Shown one piece after another: positions 43,608 to 53,353 of a stretch of DNA of 64,000 nucleotides. Within the stretch, counting starts at the first letter, position 1. Every line of letters begins with the position of its first letter. The position numbers and the translations under genes are program-made. Below the pieces are notes generated by a model that saw only the letters and a list, made by a program, of their open reading frames with translations, did not search any database and was not told where the DNA came from. Source of the stretch: Flavobacterium restrictum (lineage in GTDB: Bacteria > Bacteroidota > Bacteroidia > Flavobacteriales > Flavobacteriaceae); contig NZ_VJZT01000005.1 of the NCBI RefSeq assembly GCF_007097245.1, positions 1 through 64,000 on the forward strand. Direction: 5' to 3'.

Positions 43608-44750
43608 ATGTCAAACTATTATAAAAGAGCCGTTTTAACTGAATTTCACAAAAAATTGTTGCCCAATAAAGTATTAGTTTTGTTGGGGGCAAGGCGAGTG
43701 GGCAAAACAGCCTTAATCAAAAATTATCTAGAAACAATCCCTTCAGATTCCTATTTGCAATTGAACGGAGAAGACAAAAACGATGCTAATTTGTTAAAAG
43801 AACGTTCGGTAAGCAATTACAAGCGACTTTTGGCAAATGTACCCTTATTAGTAATTGACGAAGCGCAACATATCCCAGATATAGGAATGATTCTCAAATT
43901 GATAGTGGACTCTATTGACGGCATAAAAATTATTGCAACAGGTTCGTCTGTATTTGATTTGTCCAATAATTTAGGAGAACCTTTGGTGGGTCGAAAAAAC
44001 ACGATATATTTATTTCCGCTGTCGCAAATAGAGTTTTCGGAAAAAGAAAATTATAAGAAAACTATCGAAAATTTAGAGCAAAGATTAATTTTTGGAAGTT
44101 ATCCAGAACTAGAGCAATATGAAGATTGGGGAAGCAAAGAAGATTATATTAACGAGATTATAAACTCGTATTTGTTAAAAGATATTTTGATTTTTGATGG
44201 TATAAAACATTCTGACAAAGTGTATGATTTACTGCGTTTAATTGCTTTTCAAGTAGGTCAAGAGGTTTCGTTGCTCGAGCTAGCCACTCAATTGCAAATG
44301 TCCAAAAACACAGTTGCCAACTATTTGGATCTACTTTCTAAAGTTTTTGTTTTGTTTAAAGTAGAAGGATTTAGTCGCAATCTTCGTAAAGAAATAGTAA
44401 AATCGTCTCGATGGTATTTTTATGATAATGGTATTAGAAACGGCATTATCAACAATTTTAATACAATTGAAAATCGCAATGATATTGGTGGTCTTTGGGA
44501 AAACTATCTAGCATCCGAAAGAATAAAAAAACAGCATTACCAAAAAATAAAAACCAACAATTATTTTTGGCGTACCTACGATCAACAAGAATTGGATTGG
44601 CTAGAAGAAATAGGAGATAACTTGACCGGCTACGAATTCAAATGGAATGAAAACCGGAAATCAAAAATACCAGGCGCTTTCGCAAAAGGATATCCCGATG
44701 CGAGTTTTGAGGTGATTAACAAGCAGAATTACTTGGAATTTATAATGTAA
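43608..44750 (+). CDS. DUF4143-type AAA ATPase
   Basis: A 380-residue P-loop ATPase of the family with an N-terminal AAA domain and a C-terminal DUF4143 region. Walker A is GARRVGKT (27-34) and Walker B is LLVIDEAQH (about 78-86). A winged-helix segment (VSLLELATQLQMSKNTVANYLDLL) follows, then a C-terminal domain with a PD-(D/E)XK-like flavour (WRTYDQQELDWLEE ... GYEFKW). Members are linked to phage or TA-like functions but are mostly uncharacterised. I start at the ATG at 43608 (MSNYYKRAV) because the longer frame from 43581 overlaps the promoter. It has its own promoter with palindromic operators, so it is a self-contained cassette between rpiB and the DUF3857 pair. Confidence 0.85.
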   Translation: MSNYYKRAVLTEFHKKLLPNKVLVLLGARRVGKTALIKNYLETIPSDSYLQLNGEDKNDANLLKERSVSNYKRLLANVPLLVIDEAQHIPDIGMILKLIVDSIDGIKIIATGSSVFDLSNNLGEPLVGRKNTIYLFPLSQIEFSEKENYKKTIENLEQRLIFGSYPELEQYEDWGSKEDYINEIINSYLLKDILIFDGIKHSDKVYDLLRLIAFQVGQEVSLLELATQLQMSKNTVANYLDLLSKVFVLFKVEGFSRNLRKEIVKSSRWYFYDNGIRNGIINNFNTIENRNDIGGLWENYLASERIKKQHYQKIKTNNYFWRTYDQQELDWLEEIGDNLTGYEFKWNENRKSKIPGAFAKGYPDASFEVINKQNYLEFIM

Positions 44751-44848
44751 AAACAGTAAAACCTAAATTTTAAAAAGATTTAAAAAAAGACAAAAAAGAA
44801 ATAAAATAAAGTAAGAATATTTTTTAATTTTACTCCAAATTAAACCGA

Positions 44849-46711
44849 ATGAAAAAATATATTGTATTGTTTTTGTTTTCTTTCCAATTGTATTCACAAG
44901 AAAAATCAAAAATAGTTTACAGCAATGAAACTCTTGTTATTAACTCCGGTAAAACCTTGGAAATTGAAACTTTTGTTTCAGAAAGCAGAGCAATTTCAAA
45001 AAGTAAAAATACTTGGGAATACTCCATTCGAATTCCATTTGATAGTTTCAGCGAAATTTCAAATATTAAAGGCTCAACATTTATTTCAAGGACTAATAAG
45101 AGAGAGGATTTAAGTTCATCTGCAATTGGTACTTTTGACGCAAAAAACGACGAGGTTTATAAAAGTGACAACAAATTCAAATTTTTTGTATTACCAAAAG
45201 TAGAAGACAATTCTACAATTGAATTTTCGTATAAAAGTAAACTCAAACAACCTCGGTTTTTATCGTCGTTTCGGTTTCAAAACCCAATAAAAACAGAAAC
45301 CGCAAAATTTCAAATCAGATGTCAATCTACAACAGAAATAGGGTATAAAATTTTTGGAAATTACCAAGACAAAATAGTTTTTACTAAAGTTAAACAAGGA
45401 GATTTAGACATTTATACATGGGAAGCAACGGATATTCCAGAATTTGAAGCAGAAGATGATATGCCAAGTTCACTTTATTTTATGCCACACCTTATTTATT
45501 ACATTAAAAGTTATGAAAAAGAGGGCAAAAAAGAAGAATTATTAGGAACGCCAGAACAATTATACCAATGGTATTATTCGCTTCTAAAAAACATTAATAA
45601 AACCGATGAAACAGCTTTAAAGAACAAAACAGTAGAATTGATTAAAGGTAAAAGCTCTGATTTTGAAAAAGCAAAATCGATTTATCATTGGGTGCAACAA
45701 AATGTACATTATGTAGCTTTTGAGGATGGAATGGGCGGTTTTGTTCCTAGAGAAGCTTCGGATATTTTTCAGAAATTATATGGAGATTGCAAGGATATGG
45801 CGAATCTTTTGAACCAAATGTTGCGATATGCACAATTGGATTCTAATCTTACTTGGATAGGAACACGAAGCAAACCCTATACGTATGAAGATGTGCCCAC
45901 CCCGCTGGTAGACAATCACATGATTGCCAATCTGATCATTGATGGTAAAAATTATTTTCTGGATGCAACCGACAAATTTTGTCCATTTACATTTCCTTCT
46001 GCAATGATTCAAGGCAAAGAAGCTTTAATAGGTAAATCAGAAAAAGAATTCAGATTAGAAAAGGTTCCCGAAGTAGAGTCTACCCAAAATAAGACAACAA
46101 TTTCAATGAAATTGAATCTAGAAAATAATCATATTGTTGGGGATGTAACTGCTACTATTTTAGGATTAAACAAGAGTTATTTATTAAACACTCTTTCAGC
46201 TAACAACCAAAAAGAAAATGAAATTTGGAAAAAAATTCTTACTGAAAACAACCAGAAAATACAGTTGGAGATTCAAGAATTGCAAAAAAAAGACTACCAA
46301 GAACAGCCTTCAAAAGCCATCTTTAAATTAAAATTAGAAGACGGAGTAAAGGATGTCAACGGAAAATTATTATTGAAACCCCTGTTACTTTTTCCTTTAA
46401 AAGAAAGTTTGATAGATATTGAAAAAAGAAAACTTTCTATCGAAAACGACCTTGCTTATGTTTACGAAATCCAGTACGAATATCAATTGCCATTGGATTA
46501 TAAAGTAGAATTTTTGCCAGAAAACTCAAAAACAGAAAACGATTTAGGAAGTTTTGATATTCAATACAAGGCTCTGAAAAACACCATTACTGTAAACCAA
46601 AAAATAGAATCCAAAAAATTACTATTAGAAACCAAAGATTTTGCCCTTTGGAATTCTTTCATAAAAGCATTAACTAAACAATACAACCAATCCATAATTC
46701 TTTCCAAATGA
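44849..46711 (+). CDS. exported DUF3857 transglutaminase-like protein
   Basis: A 620-residue exported protein (signal MKKYIVLFLFSFQLYSQ) with an N-terminal DUF3857 beta-domain (about 35-200) and a papain-like transglutaminase core (about 270-390). The catalytic triad is visible: Cys314 in YGDCKDM, His357 in DNHMIAN, Asp372 in FLDATDK. Such proteins probably cross-link or cleave amide bonds in the envelope; substrate unknown. Its stop overlaps the start of its downstream paralogue by 4 nt (ATGA), so the two form an operon. Confidence 0.85.
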   Translation: MKKYIVLFLFSFQLYSQEKSKIVYSNETLVINSGKTLEIETFVSESRAISKSKNTWEYSIRIPFDSFSEISNIKGSTFISRTNKREDLSSSAIGTFDAKNDEVYKSDNKFKFFVLPKVEDNSTIEFSYKSKLKQPRFLSSFRFQNPIKTETAKFQIRCQSTTEIGYKIFGNYQDKIVFTKVKQGDLDIYTWEATDIPEFEAEDDMPSSLYFMPHLIYYIKSYEKEGKKEELLGTPEQLYQWYYSLLKNINKTDETALKNKTVELIKGKSSDFEKAKSIYHWVQQNVHYVAFEDGMGGFVPREASDIFQKLYGDCKDMANLLNQMLRYAQLDSNLTWIGTRSKPYTYEDVPTPLVDNHMIANLIIDGKNYFLDATDKFCPFTFPSAMIQGKEALIGKSEKEFRLEKVPEVESTQNKTTISMKLNLENNHIVGDVTATILGLNKSYLLNTLSANNQKENEIWKKILTENNQKIQLEIQELQKKDYQEQPSKAIFKLKLEDGVKDVNGKLLLKPLLLFPLKESLIDIEKRKLSIENDLAYVYEIQYEYQLPLDYKVEFLPENSKTENDLGSFDIQYKALKNTITVNQKIESKKLLLETKDFALWNSFIKALTKQYNQSIILSK

Positions 46712-48615
46712 TAAAAAAAATAGCCTTTATTTTTGTCTTATTAGCCTCGTTTCAAAGTTATTCCCAAGAAATAAAAAATTATACTTGGGACGAAAAGCCA
46801 ACCTTTAAGGAAATCCCGGAAGAATACAAAAACCAACCTGCGGTAGTTTTGTTAGACAAACGCTGGATACATACTCGTGTTGGAGGATATGCTTATGCCA
46901 CCTTTGGAATGAATCATTTTGCCATAAAGATCAACAAAGCCGAGGAAATCAATAAATACAATAAAATTAAAGCCCAAGACAATGGATATATCCGCAATGT
47001 TCGAGATTTTCATGCTCGCATAATTAAACCTAACGGGGAAATAAAAATATTACCGCAAGACAAAATTATCGAAACAACAGAAGATAAAGTAAAATCGATA
47101 GTTTTTGAAGGCGTAGAAGCGGGAGATATTTTGGAATATTATTTCATTATAAAAGAAAATCCATCGTCCTATGGGGTAGAAGTTTTCCAAAAAGAAATTC
47201 CGGTGTTGTTTGCCGAATTTACACATTCGCAAGAAGGTGTAAAATTTCAAACTTTTGCTTCTCCAGAGTTTAAAGAAAGTAGTTTCAGTAACAAATCTGT
47301 AACAACAGCCACTAATATTCCGCCTTATAAAGAAGAGTCCAATGCACGAAACATAAAAAATTTAGTGAAGTTAATTTATATGGTTTCAACTCCTGGAATG
47401 GATACTTACAATTGGAATTCTTTCTTCCCACAATATCTTTCTAAACCGTCTTTTCAATATTTTAAAAAAACTCAAGCCAGAGAATTTATTCAAAACTTAA
47501 ACATTGGAACCGAAACAACCGAAGAAAAATTAATTAAAATCGATGAATATATAAAAACTAATTTCGATTTTATTGGCAAAGGAGAAACCGCTCAAAAAAT
47601 CACGAATTTAAATACAGGAAAGCAAAAATTAACGGCAAATGATGTTTTCGATTTGTATGGATTTACGCTCAAAGAATTAAAAATTCCTTATAAAGTGGTC
47701 GCTGGAATGTCTCGTTTTATCGGAGAAGTTGATGTAGAAAAATTTGTTGTACCACTAAATCACGAATTTATGTACTACATTCCCGAAACTCAAAAATTCC
47801 TTTCCCCTTACGAAAAATACTTGTGCTATGGTTATCCAATGTACGAAGTGCAAAGTTCAAATGGGAGAACATATAATCCAGTTAATAAAGAATATTATGA
47901 ATTAACTTTCCCAATTGCTCCAGCAGAATTTACAATCAATGAAACCCAAAGTAATGTATCACTTTCGGATGATTTGACAACGGCAACAATCGAAAAAACA
48001 TATTCAAACACCGGATACGATGGTCAGTTGTATAGAAATGGGGTTAAATACATCAAAGAAAATGAAGACGAAAAAACACTTGCTGATTTTATCAAAAAAA
48101 GGATATTTGGCGATGAATTTGATATAAAAATAGTCAATTATACTTTCGAAAATCAAGAATTTAAATATAATTATACCAACACGCCGTTTAGTATAAAAGT
48201 AAAGGCTGAAGCCAAGGAGTCCTTGACCGAAAATGCTGGAAATCTAGTGTTGGTAAACCTCGGAAAAATGATTGGAAAACAATCTAACTTATACCAAGAA
48301 ACAGATAGAAAATGGGATGTTGACATTAATTACACCAAAACATATAAACATAAAATAATTTTTGATATTCCAAAAGGATACGAGGTCGAAAGTTTCAAAG
48401 ATTTAGTAATCGACAAGAAAATGGGAGGAGACGAAAGCAAAAATTGTTCTTTCAAATCTACCGCAAAAGTCGAAGGTAATCAATTGATTGTTGAGGTTTT
48501 AGAGATATACAAATCCATAAATTACCCAAAGGAAACCTATCAGGAATACAGAAATGTAGTGAATGCATCTTCAGATTTTACCAAAGCATCGGTGGTGTTG
48601 AGACCGAAGAAATAA
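46708..48615 (+). CDS. exported DUF3857 paralogue lacking the catalytic triad
   Basis: A 635-residue exported paralogue of the upstream protein (signal peptide ending YSQ), with the DUF3857 domain followed by a transglutaminase-like fold. The region aligned to the catalytic Cys loop reads ANDVFDLYGFTLKEL and has no Cys in the GDC position. The His is kept (H352 in LNHEFMYY), and the Asp position (KFLSPYEKY) is not Asp. It is therefore probably a non-catalytic partner or binding protein, perhaps working with the intact upstream paralogue. Confidence 0.8.
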   Translation: MIKKIAFIFVLLASFQSYSQEIKNYTWDEKPTFKEIPEEYKNQPAVVLLDKRWIHTRVGGYAYATFGMNHFAIKINKAEEINKYNKIKAQDNGYIRNVRDFHARIIKPNGEIKILPQDKIIETTEDKVKSIVFEGVEAGDILEYYFIIKENPSSYGVEVFQKEIPVLFAEFTHSQEGVKFQTFASPEFKESSFSNKSVTTATNIPPYKEESNARNIKNLVKLIYMVSTPGMDTYNWNSFFPQYLSKPSFQYFKKTQAREFIQNLNIGTETTEEKLIKIDEYIKTNFDFIGKGETAQKITNLNTGKQKLTANDVFDLYGFTLKELKIPYKVVAGMSRFIGEVDVEKFVVPLNHEFMYYIPETQKFLSPYEKYLCYGYPMYEVQSSNGRTYNPVNKEYYELTFPIAPAEFTINETQSNVSLSDDLTTATIEKTYSNTGYDGQLYRNGVKYIKENEDEKTLADFIKKRIFGDEFDIKIVNYTFENQEFKYNYTNTPFSIKVKAEAKESLTENAGNLVLVNLGKMIGKQSNLYQETDRKWDVDINYTKTYKHKIIFDIPKGYEVESFKDLVIDKKMGGDESKNCSFKSTAKVEGNQLIVEVLEIYKSINYPKETYQEYRNVVNASSDFTKASVVLRPKK

Positions 48616-48654
48616 GTACCTTTTTATTATTTTAAAAAAGCATAAAACATTAAA

Positions 48655-50778
48655 ATGACCAATATACAATTTATCGCCAAGTCTGTTCCCACAGCAGTCA
48701 TAAACATTCAAAATACCGTTCAATTATTGCAGGAAGACTGCACGATTCCTTTTATTTCCCGATATCGAAAAGACAAAACCGGAAATTTGGATGAAGTTCA
48801 AATTGAACAAATTGCCAAATCACAAAAAGAGTACGAAGTCATTGTAAAGCGAAAAGAAGCAATTTTAAAATCGATTGAAGAGCAAAACGCCTTAACACCT
48901 GAATTGGATAAAAAAATCCAACAGAGCTTCGATTTACAAGAATTGGAAGATTTTTATTTACCGTTTAAAAAGAAGAAAAAAACCAAAGCCGACGTCGCTC
49001 GCAAAAATGGATTAGAGCCTTTGGCAAAAATCATAATGGCGCAAAACAACGACGATGTTGATTTTATTGCCACGAAATATTTGAACGATAATGTTATAAA
49101 CGAAGACTTTGCTTTGCAAGGCGCACGCGACATTATCGCCGAATGGATTAACGAAAACAGTTATGTTCGTAAACAGTTGCGTCGTTTGTACGAACGAAAA
49201 GCAACCATCACAACCAAGGTCGTAAAAACCAAAAAAGACGAACAAGACGCTCAAAAATTCAATCAATATTTCGATTGGTCAGAGCCTTTGACCAAAGCAC
49301 CTTCGCATAGATTACTGGCGATGCTCCGTGCCGAAAATGAAGGTTTTATTAAGTTTAAAGTAGAAGTTGACATTGACGAAGCCTACAATATTATTGACGA
49401 ATTGATTTTAAAAGGTCAAAGTCCCGCAACGCCACACGTACAATTAGCCATTGAAGATAGTTATAAAAGATTACTAAATCCTGCCATTTCAAACGAAGCT
49501 TTGCAAGAAGCCAAAGCTAAAGCCGATGCCAATTCGATTCAGGTTTTTGCTAATAATTTGGGACAATTATTGTTGGCGCCACCTTTGGGAGAAAAACGAA
49601 TTTTAGCAATTGATCCTGGCTTTCGTTCGGGTTGTAAAGTAGTTTGTCTGGACGAAAAAGGCGATTTGCTTTACAACGAAAATATTTATCCGCACGCGCC
49701 ACAGAACGAAACGGCAATGGCGATGAAAAAAATTCGTTCGATGGTCAATGCCTATCAAATTGATGCGATTTCAATAGGGAACGGAACGGCTTCACGTGAA
49801 ACCGAATTCTTTATCAAGAAAATTGCTTTCGACAAACCGGTGCAGGTTTTCATTGTTTCAGAAGCGGGAGCATCAGTTTATTCTGCTTCAAAAATTGCGA
49901 GAGAGGAATTCCCCAATTTTGATGTGACGGTTCGTGGTTCGGTTTCTATCGGAAGACGATTGTCGGATCCTTTAGCGGAATTGGTAAAAATTGACCCGAA
50001 AGCAATAGGAGTGGGGCAGTACCAACACGATGTGGATCAAACCAAACTGAAAGAAGAACTGGATAATACCGTAATTCGTTGCGTGAATTCAGTTGGAATA
50101 AACATCAATACGGCGAGCAAACATTTGTTGAGTTACGTGAGTGGAATAGGAGAGAAGCTGGCCGAAAACATTGTGAATTATCGCTCTGAAAATGGTCCGT
50201 TTGAAGATAGAAAACAATTGAAAAAAGTCCCTCGATTGGGCGAAAAAGCCTATCAACAAGGAGTGGCTTTTATCCGAATTTCGAATGCGAAAAACCCGTT
50301 GGATAATTCTGCCGTGCATCCAGAAGCGTATGCTATTGTGGAGAAAATGGCTAAAGATTTAAAACTATCCGTTAATGATTTGATTGCCAATAAGGAAAAA
50401 ACAGCTTTGATTAAAGCAGAAAATTATATTACACCCGAAATTGGTTTATTAACCTTAAAAGACATTATCAAAGAGTTAGAAAAACCAGGATTAGACCCAA
50501 GAAAATCAGCTAAAGTTTTCGAATTTGACCCGAATGTAAAAACGATTAAAGATTTGAGAACCGGAATGATTTTACCTGGAATTGTCAACAACATTACCAA
50601 TTTTGGTTGCTTTGTAGATATTGGTTTAAAAGAAAGCGGCTTGGTTCACATTTCCCAACTCAAAGCGGGTTTTGTAAGTGATGTGAATGAAGTAGTTAAA
50701 TTACACCAACACGTTGCCGTAAAAGTCACAGAGGTAGATGAGGATAGGAAAAGGATTCAATTGACGATGGTTATCTAA
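48655..50778 (+). CDS. tex: RNA-binding transcription accessory protein Tex
   Basis: Tex (Spt6-like) protein, 707 aa. It has the N-terminal helical Tex domain, the YqgF/RuvC-like RNase H fold (LAIDPGFRSGCKVVCLDEKG near residue 317), helix-hairpin-helix motifs (NTASKHLLSYVSGIGEKLAENIV), and a C-terminal S1 domain (LPGIVNNITNFGCFVDIGLKE). Its role is in transcription and RNA handling. Complete. Confidence 0.95.
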   Translation: MTNIQFIAKSVPTAVINIQNTVQLLQEDCTIPFISRYRKDKTGNLDEVQIEQIAKSQKEYEVIVKRKEAILKSIEEQNALTPELDKKIQQSFDLQELEDFYLPFKKKKKTKADVARKNGLEPLAKIIMAQNNDDVDFIATKYLNDNVINEDFALQGARDIIAEWINENSYVRKQLRRLYERKATITTKVVKTKKDEQDAQKFNQYFDWSEPLTKAPSHRLLAMLRAENEGFIKFKVEVDIDEAYNIIDELILKGQSPATPHVQLAIEDSYKRLLNPAISNEALQEAKAKADANSIQVFANNLGQLLLAPPLGEKRILAIDPGFRSGCKVVCLDEKGDLLYNENIYPHAPQNETAMAMKKIRSMVNAYQIDAISIGNGTASRETEFFIKKIAFDKPVQVFIVSEAGASVYSASKIAREEFPNFDVTVRGSVSIGRRLSDPLAELVKIDPKAIGVGQYQHDVDQTKLKEELDNTVIRCVNSVGININTASKHLLSYVSGIGEKLAENIVNYRSENGPFEDRKQLKKVPRLGEKAYQQGVAFIRISNAKNPLDNSAVHPEAYAIVEKMAKDLKLSVNDLIANKEKTALIKAENYITPEIGLLTLKDIIKELEKPGLDPRKSAKVFEFDPNVKTIKDLRTGMILPGIVNNITNFGCFVDIGLKESGLVHISQLKAGFVSDVNEVVKLHQHVAVKVTEVDEDRKRIQLTMVI

Positions 50779-50793
50779 TTAAGAATCAAAAAA

Positions 50794-50825
50794 ATTGATT
50801 AAATTTGAATACTAAATGAATCAAT
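50794..50825 (+). promoter_or_regulatory. TA promoter and inverted repeat
   Basis: TAAATTTG (50800-50807) is a -7 element. ATTGATT (50794-50800) and AATCAAT (50819-50825) flank the transcription start and could be the DUF433 autoregulatory site. Confidence 0.5.
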
Positions 50826-50826
50826 T

Positions 50827-51057
50827 ATGGAAAATTGGCAAAAATACATCAGCATAAATTCAGAGATTAGAAGCGGAAAACCTTGTGTTTCTGGTACTAG
50901 AATTACGGTTTCAGATGTCTTATCTTATCTTGCATCAGGAATGTCGATGGAAGAAATTATGGAAGATTTTCCCTCTTTGAATAAAGAAAAAATAATCGCA
51001 ACACTTTCATTTGCGGCCTACAGAGATAATATGACTAAAATTGCTTTTTCATCGTGA
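50827..51057 (+). CDS. DUF433 antitoxin
   Basis: A 76-residue antitoxin of the DUF433 (VapB-like) family, with the diagnostic SGKPCVSGTRITVSDVLSYLASG segment and a C-terminal helix. It binds DNA for autoregulation and neutralises the coupled DUF5615 toxin. Its stop overlaps the toxin's GTG start by 4 nt. It lies just after tex with its own promoter. Confidence 0.9.
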   Translation: MENWQKYISINSEIRSGKPCVSGTRITVSDVLSYLASGMSMEEIMEDFPSLNKEKIIATLSFAAYRDNMTKIAFSS

Positions 51058-51395
51058 AGTTATTATTAGACGAAAATTTATCTTGGCGAATGATAAAACA
51101 ACTCACGCCATTTTTTTTAGAAGTTGTTCACGCATCTGAACTAAAAATCATTCAACCTGCCGATGATATTTCTATTTGGAACTATGCCAAGAAAAATGGA
51201 TTTACAATCATAAGTAAAGACGATGATTTTGAGAAAATTGTACTTTTAAGAAAGGCACCACCCAAGCTAATTTATTTGAAAACATATAATTTAGACACCA
51301 AAAAATTAGTCGATTTAATCCTAGAAAATAAAGATAAAATAATAGAGTTTGTTAATTCTAATGAAAACGATATTTTTGAAATTTACTCTATTTAA
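51054..51395 (+). CDS. DUF5615 PIN-like toxin
   Basis: A 113-residue PIN-like nuclease-fold protein starting with GTG (MKLLLDENLSWRM). The acidic residues of the fold are visible (LLDEN and SKDDDF). This is the usual partner of DUF433 antitoxins. The GTGA overlap supports the start. Confidence 0.88.
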   Translation: MKLLLDENLSWRMIKQLTPFFLEVVHASELKIIQPADDISIWNYAKKNGFTIISKDDDFEKIVLLRKAPPKLIYLKTYNLDTKKLVDLILENKDKIIEFVNSNENDIFEIYSI

Positions 51396-51437
51396 TCTCA
51401 TTATCAATTATTTATAATAATAGTTACCTTCTATATT

Positions 51438-51743
51438 ATGAAGAAAGAAATAACCATAAATGACTTTTCGTAATATCTCTTTTGGGATGTAGATTTGAAT
51501 GATTTTGATTTCGAAAAACACAAGTCTCATCTTATACAAAAAGTTTTAGAATATGGATTTATTAAAGATTGGAGATTATTAAAAGAACTTTATGGATTAG
51601 AAACTATTAAAGAAGTTTCTTTAAATTTAAGAAGTCTTGATGCTGTTACGCTTTCTTACCTATCTGCTATTTTTAAAATTGACAAAACAGAATTTAGATG
51701 TTACAAAAACAGACAGTTGTACCCGAACTTATGGAACTCTTAA
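51438..51743 (+). pseudogene. DUF6922-like antitoxin broken by an in-frame stop
   Basis: The frame from the ATG at 51438 reads MKKEITINDFS, then a TAA (51471-51473), then continues in the same frame as YLFWDVDLNDFDFEKHKSHLI. The family's conserved LFWDVD comes right after the stop, so the ancestral gene ran through it (probably a CAA or AAA codon). Translation could restart at the TTG at 51495, giving 82 residues without the conserved N-terminus. It overlaps the start of the AbiEii-like toxin remnant by 46 nt. Confidence 0.8.
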
Positions 51744-52310
51744 ACAAAATTATGTCTGAAAAACTATTTTCAGATTTTAATTTAGTCGGAGGAACATCAC
51801 TAGCTTTGCAAATGGGTCACCGAAACTCTATTGATATTGATTTGTTTGGAAATTCTGAAATTAATTCCGAATTATTTATTGAAAAGCTTTCTGAATTTAG
51901 AGAAGTAAAAGTGGCACAAAGCACAAATAACATTTTGATTACAAAAATCAATGATGTTAAAGTTGATTTTGTAAACTATAAATCCATTGCTTTCAGAGTA
52001 TTTGTTTCTTGAAAACATTAGAATGCTATCTTTTAAAGATATTGCAGCAATGAAGCTAAATGCCATAGCTGGTAGAGGGAGCAAAAAAGATTTTATTGAT
52101 TTATACTATTTACTTAATGATTTTACTTTAAGACAAATGGTAGCATTTTATAAAGAAAAGTATTTTGATGGTTCAGAATTTATGGTTTTAAAAAGCTTGT
52201 CTTATTTTGGGGAAGCCAATGAGCAACCGCAGCCACAAATGATGCAGCTTTCTTTCAACTGGGAAACCTGCAAACAAAAAATAATAGAAGAAGTTTTGAA
52301 ATTAGAATAG
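51698..52310 (+). pseudogene. AbiEii-like nucleotidyltransferase toxin with a frameshift
   Basis: Two frames together make one nucleotidyltransferase of the AbiEii/DUF1814 type. The first (51698-52012) has GGTSLALQMGHRNSIDIDLF with the catalytic S-x-D-x-D-like residues. The second, shifted by +1 (51987-52310), continues with LENIRMLSFKDIAAMKLNAIAGRGSKKDFIDLYYLL, the characteristic second half. The lesion lies between about 51978 and 51992 (reading AAA TCC ATT versus AAA TCC TTG). The toxin is inactive as read, and its antitoxin partner is mutated too. Confidence 0.85.
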
Positions 52311-52361
52311 AATTTCAGGACTTTGAAACTCAAAACGCATCATTTTTGGGATAAAACAAAA

Positions 52362-52403
52362 AAATTCCAAATCCTATAGCATACATCTTGGGATTTGGAA
52401 TTT
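52362..52403 (-). terminator. intrinsic terminator of tatA
   Basis: Perfect arms AAATTCCAAATCC and GGATTTGGAATTT, 25 nt after the tatA stop codon. Confidence 0.8.
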
Positions 52404-52428
52404 CATACCGCAGAATTTTATCAAATTC

Positions 52429-52602
52429 TTACTTTGTTTCTTCTTCTTTTTTATCAGCTGGTTGATCTTCTTTGGCTGCATTTTTGAATTCTTTGATTCC
52501 GCTTCCAAGACCTTTCATTAGTTCTGGAATTTTTTTACCTCCAAAAAGTAACAAAACAACTGCCAATATAACAAGGATTTCTGTAACACCTAATCTTCCC
52601 AT
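52429..52602 (-). CDS. tatA: twin-arginine translocase subunit TatA
   Basis: A 57-residue TatA-type protein, short enough to be missed by length cutoffs. It starts [20 protein letters not shown] (membrane helix), continues with the conserved [20 protein letters not shown] amphipathic helix, and ends in a charged tail ([14 protein letters not shown]). TatA oligomerises to form the channel for folded proteins. The Tat-dependent oxidoreductase at 9.3 kb is a possible client. It is a lone minus-strand gene in a plus-strand stretch. Confidence 0.95.
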   Translation of the reverse strand: MGRLGVTEILVILAVVLLLFGGKKIPELMKGLGSGIKEFKNAAKEDQPADKKEEETK

Positions 52603-52813
52603 GATTGAATAATTTATTGCCGAGGCAAATTTGTAATAAAACTAAAAGCAAAGGTATATAGAAATACTTAATATGATTTCATTTCCATTGATTTATTTGG
52701 TTTTTAAAGCGTTAAAAAAGCATTAAATTTAATTTTGGCTACCTCAATTTCATAAAACCTCACGTGGTGTATCCACGGGATTAATTATTATATTTGTGAC
52801 ATAAACCCCAAAC

Positions 52814-53314
52814 ATGACCCAAAAAAGACTAAAACACAAAGAAATACTGGATAGGTTGTTGATAAAAAATAGGTTAATTATTATCAATGAAGACACTTTT
52901 GAAGAACTATTTTCGTTCAAGTTGAACATTATGAGCGTATTTGTTTCGGTGTCTTTGAGCGCTATTTTTTTGATTGCTATCACTACATTTATAATCGCTT
53001 TTACGCCTTTGAGAGAGTTTATTCCGGGCTATTCGTCCTCTAAATTGAAACGAGATGCGACGGAATTAGCCTTGAAATCAGATTCGTTGACCTTGGCTTT
53101 AAAAAAAAATGAAGCGTATATCAAATCCATTCAAAAAGTCTTGTCGGGGCAATTAGAATATGCCAAGTTCAATAAGGATTCGATTTTGGCCGTTACGGAT
53201 GATGTTCCTCCTACTGCAAATTTAGCAGCAAGCAAAACCGAATTGGCATTGCGAAATCAAGTGGCAAAAGAAGAAAAAAGGGATTCCAAAAAGCAAATTT
53301 TAAAACGAAAATAA
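52814..53314 (+). CDS. membrane-anchored coiled-coil protein
   Basis: A 166-residue protein with one membrane helix (about 38-62), a preceding charged cytoplasmic tail, and an extracytoplasmic helical region (about 70-130). The start resembles the N-terminus of Flavobacterium M23-peptidase-type proteins, but no peptidase domain is present here, so it may be a partner or a shortened form. Function unknown. It is followed 39 nt later by the ligase gene, probably in the same operon. Confidence 0.6.
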   Translation: MTQKRLKHKEILDRLLIKNRLIIINEDTFEELFSFKLNIMSVFVSVSLSAIFLIAITTFIIAFTPLREFIPGYSSSKLKRDATELALKSDSLTLALKKNEAYIKSIQKVLSGQLEYAKFNKDSILAVTDDVPPTANLAASKTELALRNQVAKEEKRDSKKQILKRK

Positions 53315-53353
53315 ATTTTTTTCAGAATCAAATTTCAATAAAATACCCTAATA

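Noticed and set aside
49788..49803. parS-like GGCTTCACGTGAAACC inside tex
   Set aside because: Three mismatches and a coding context, far from the main cluster. It is probably chance.
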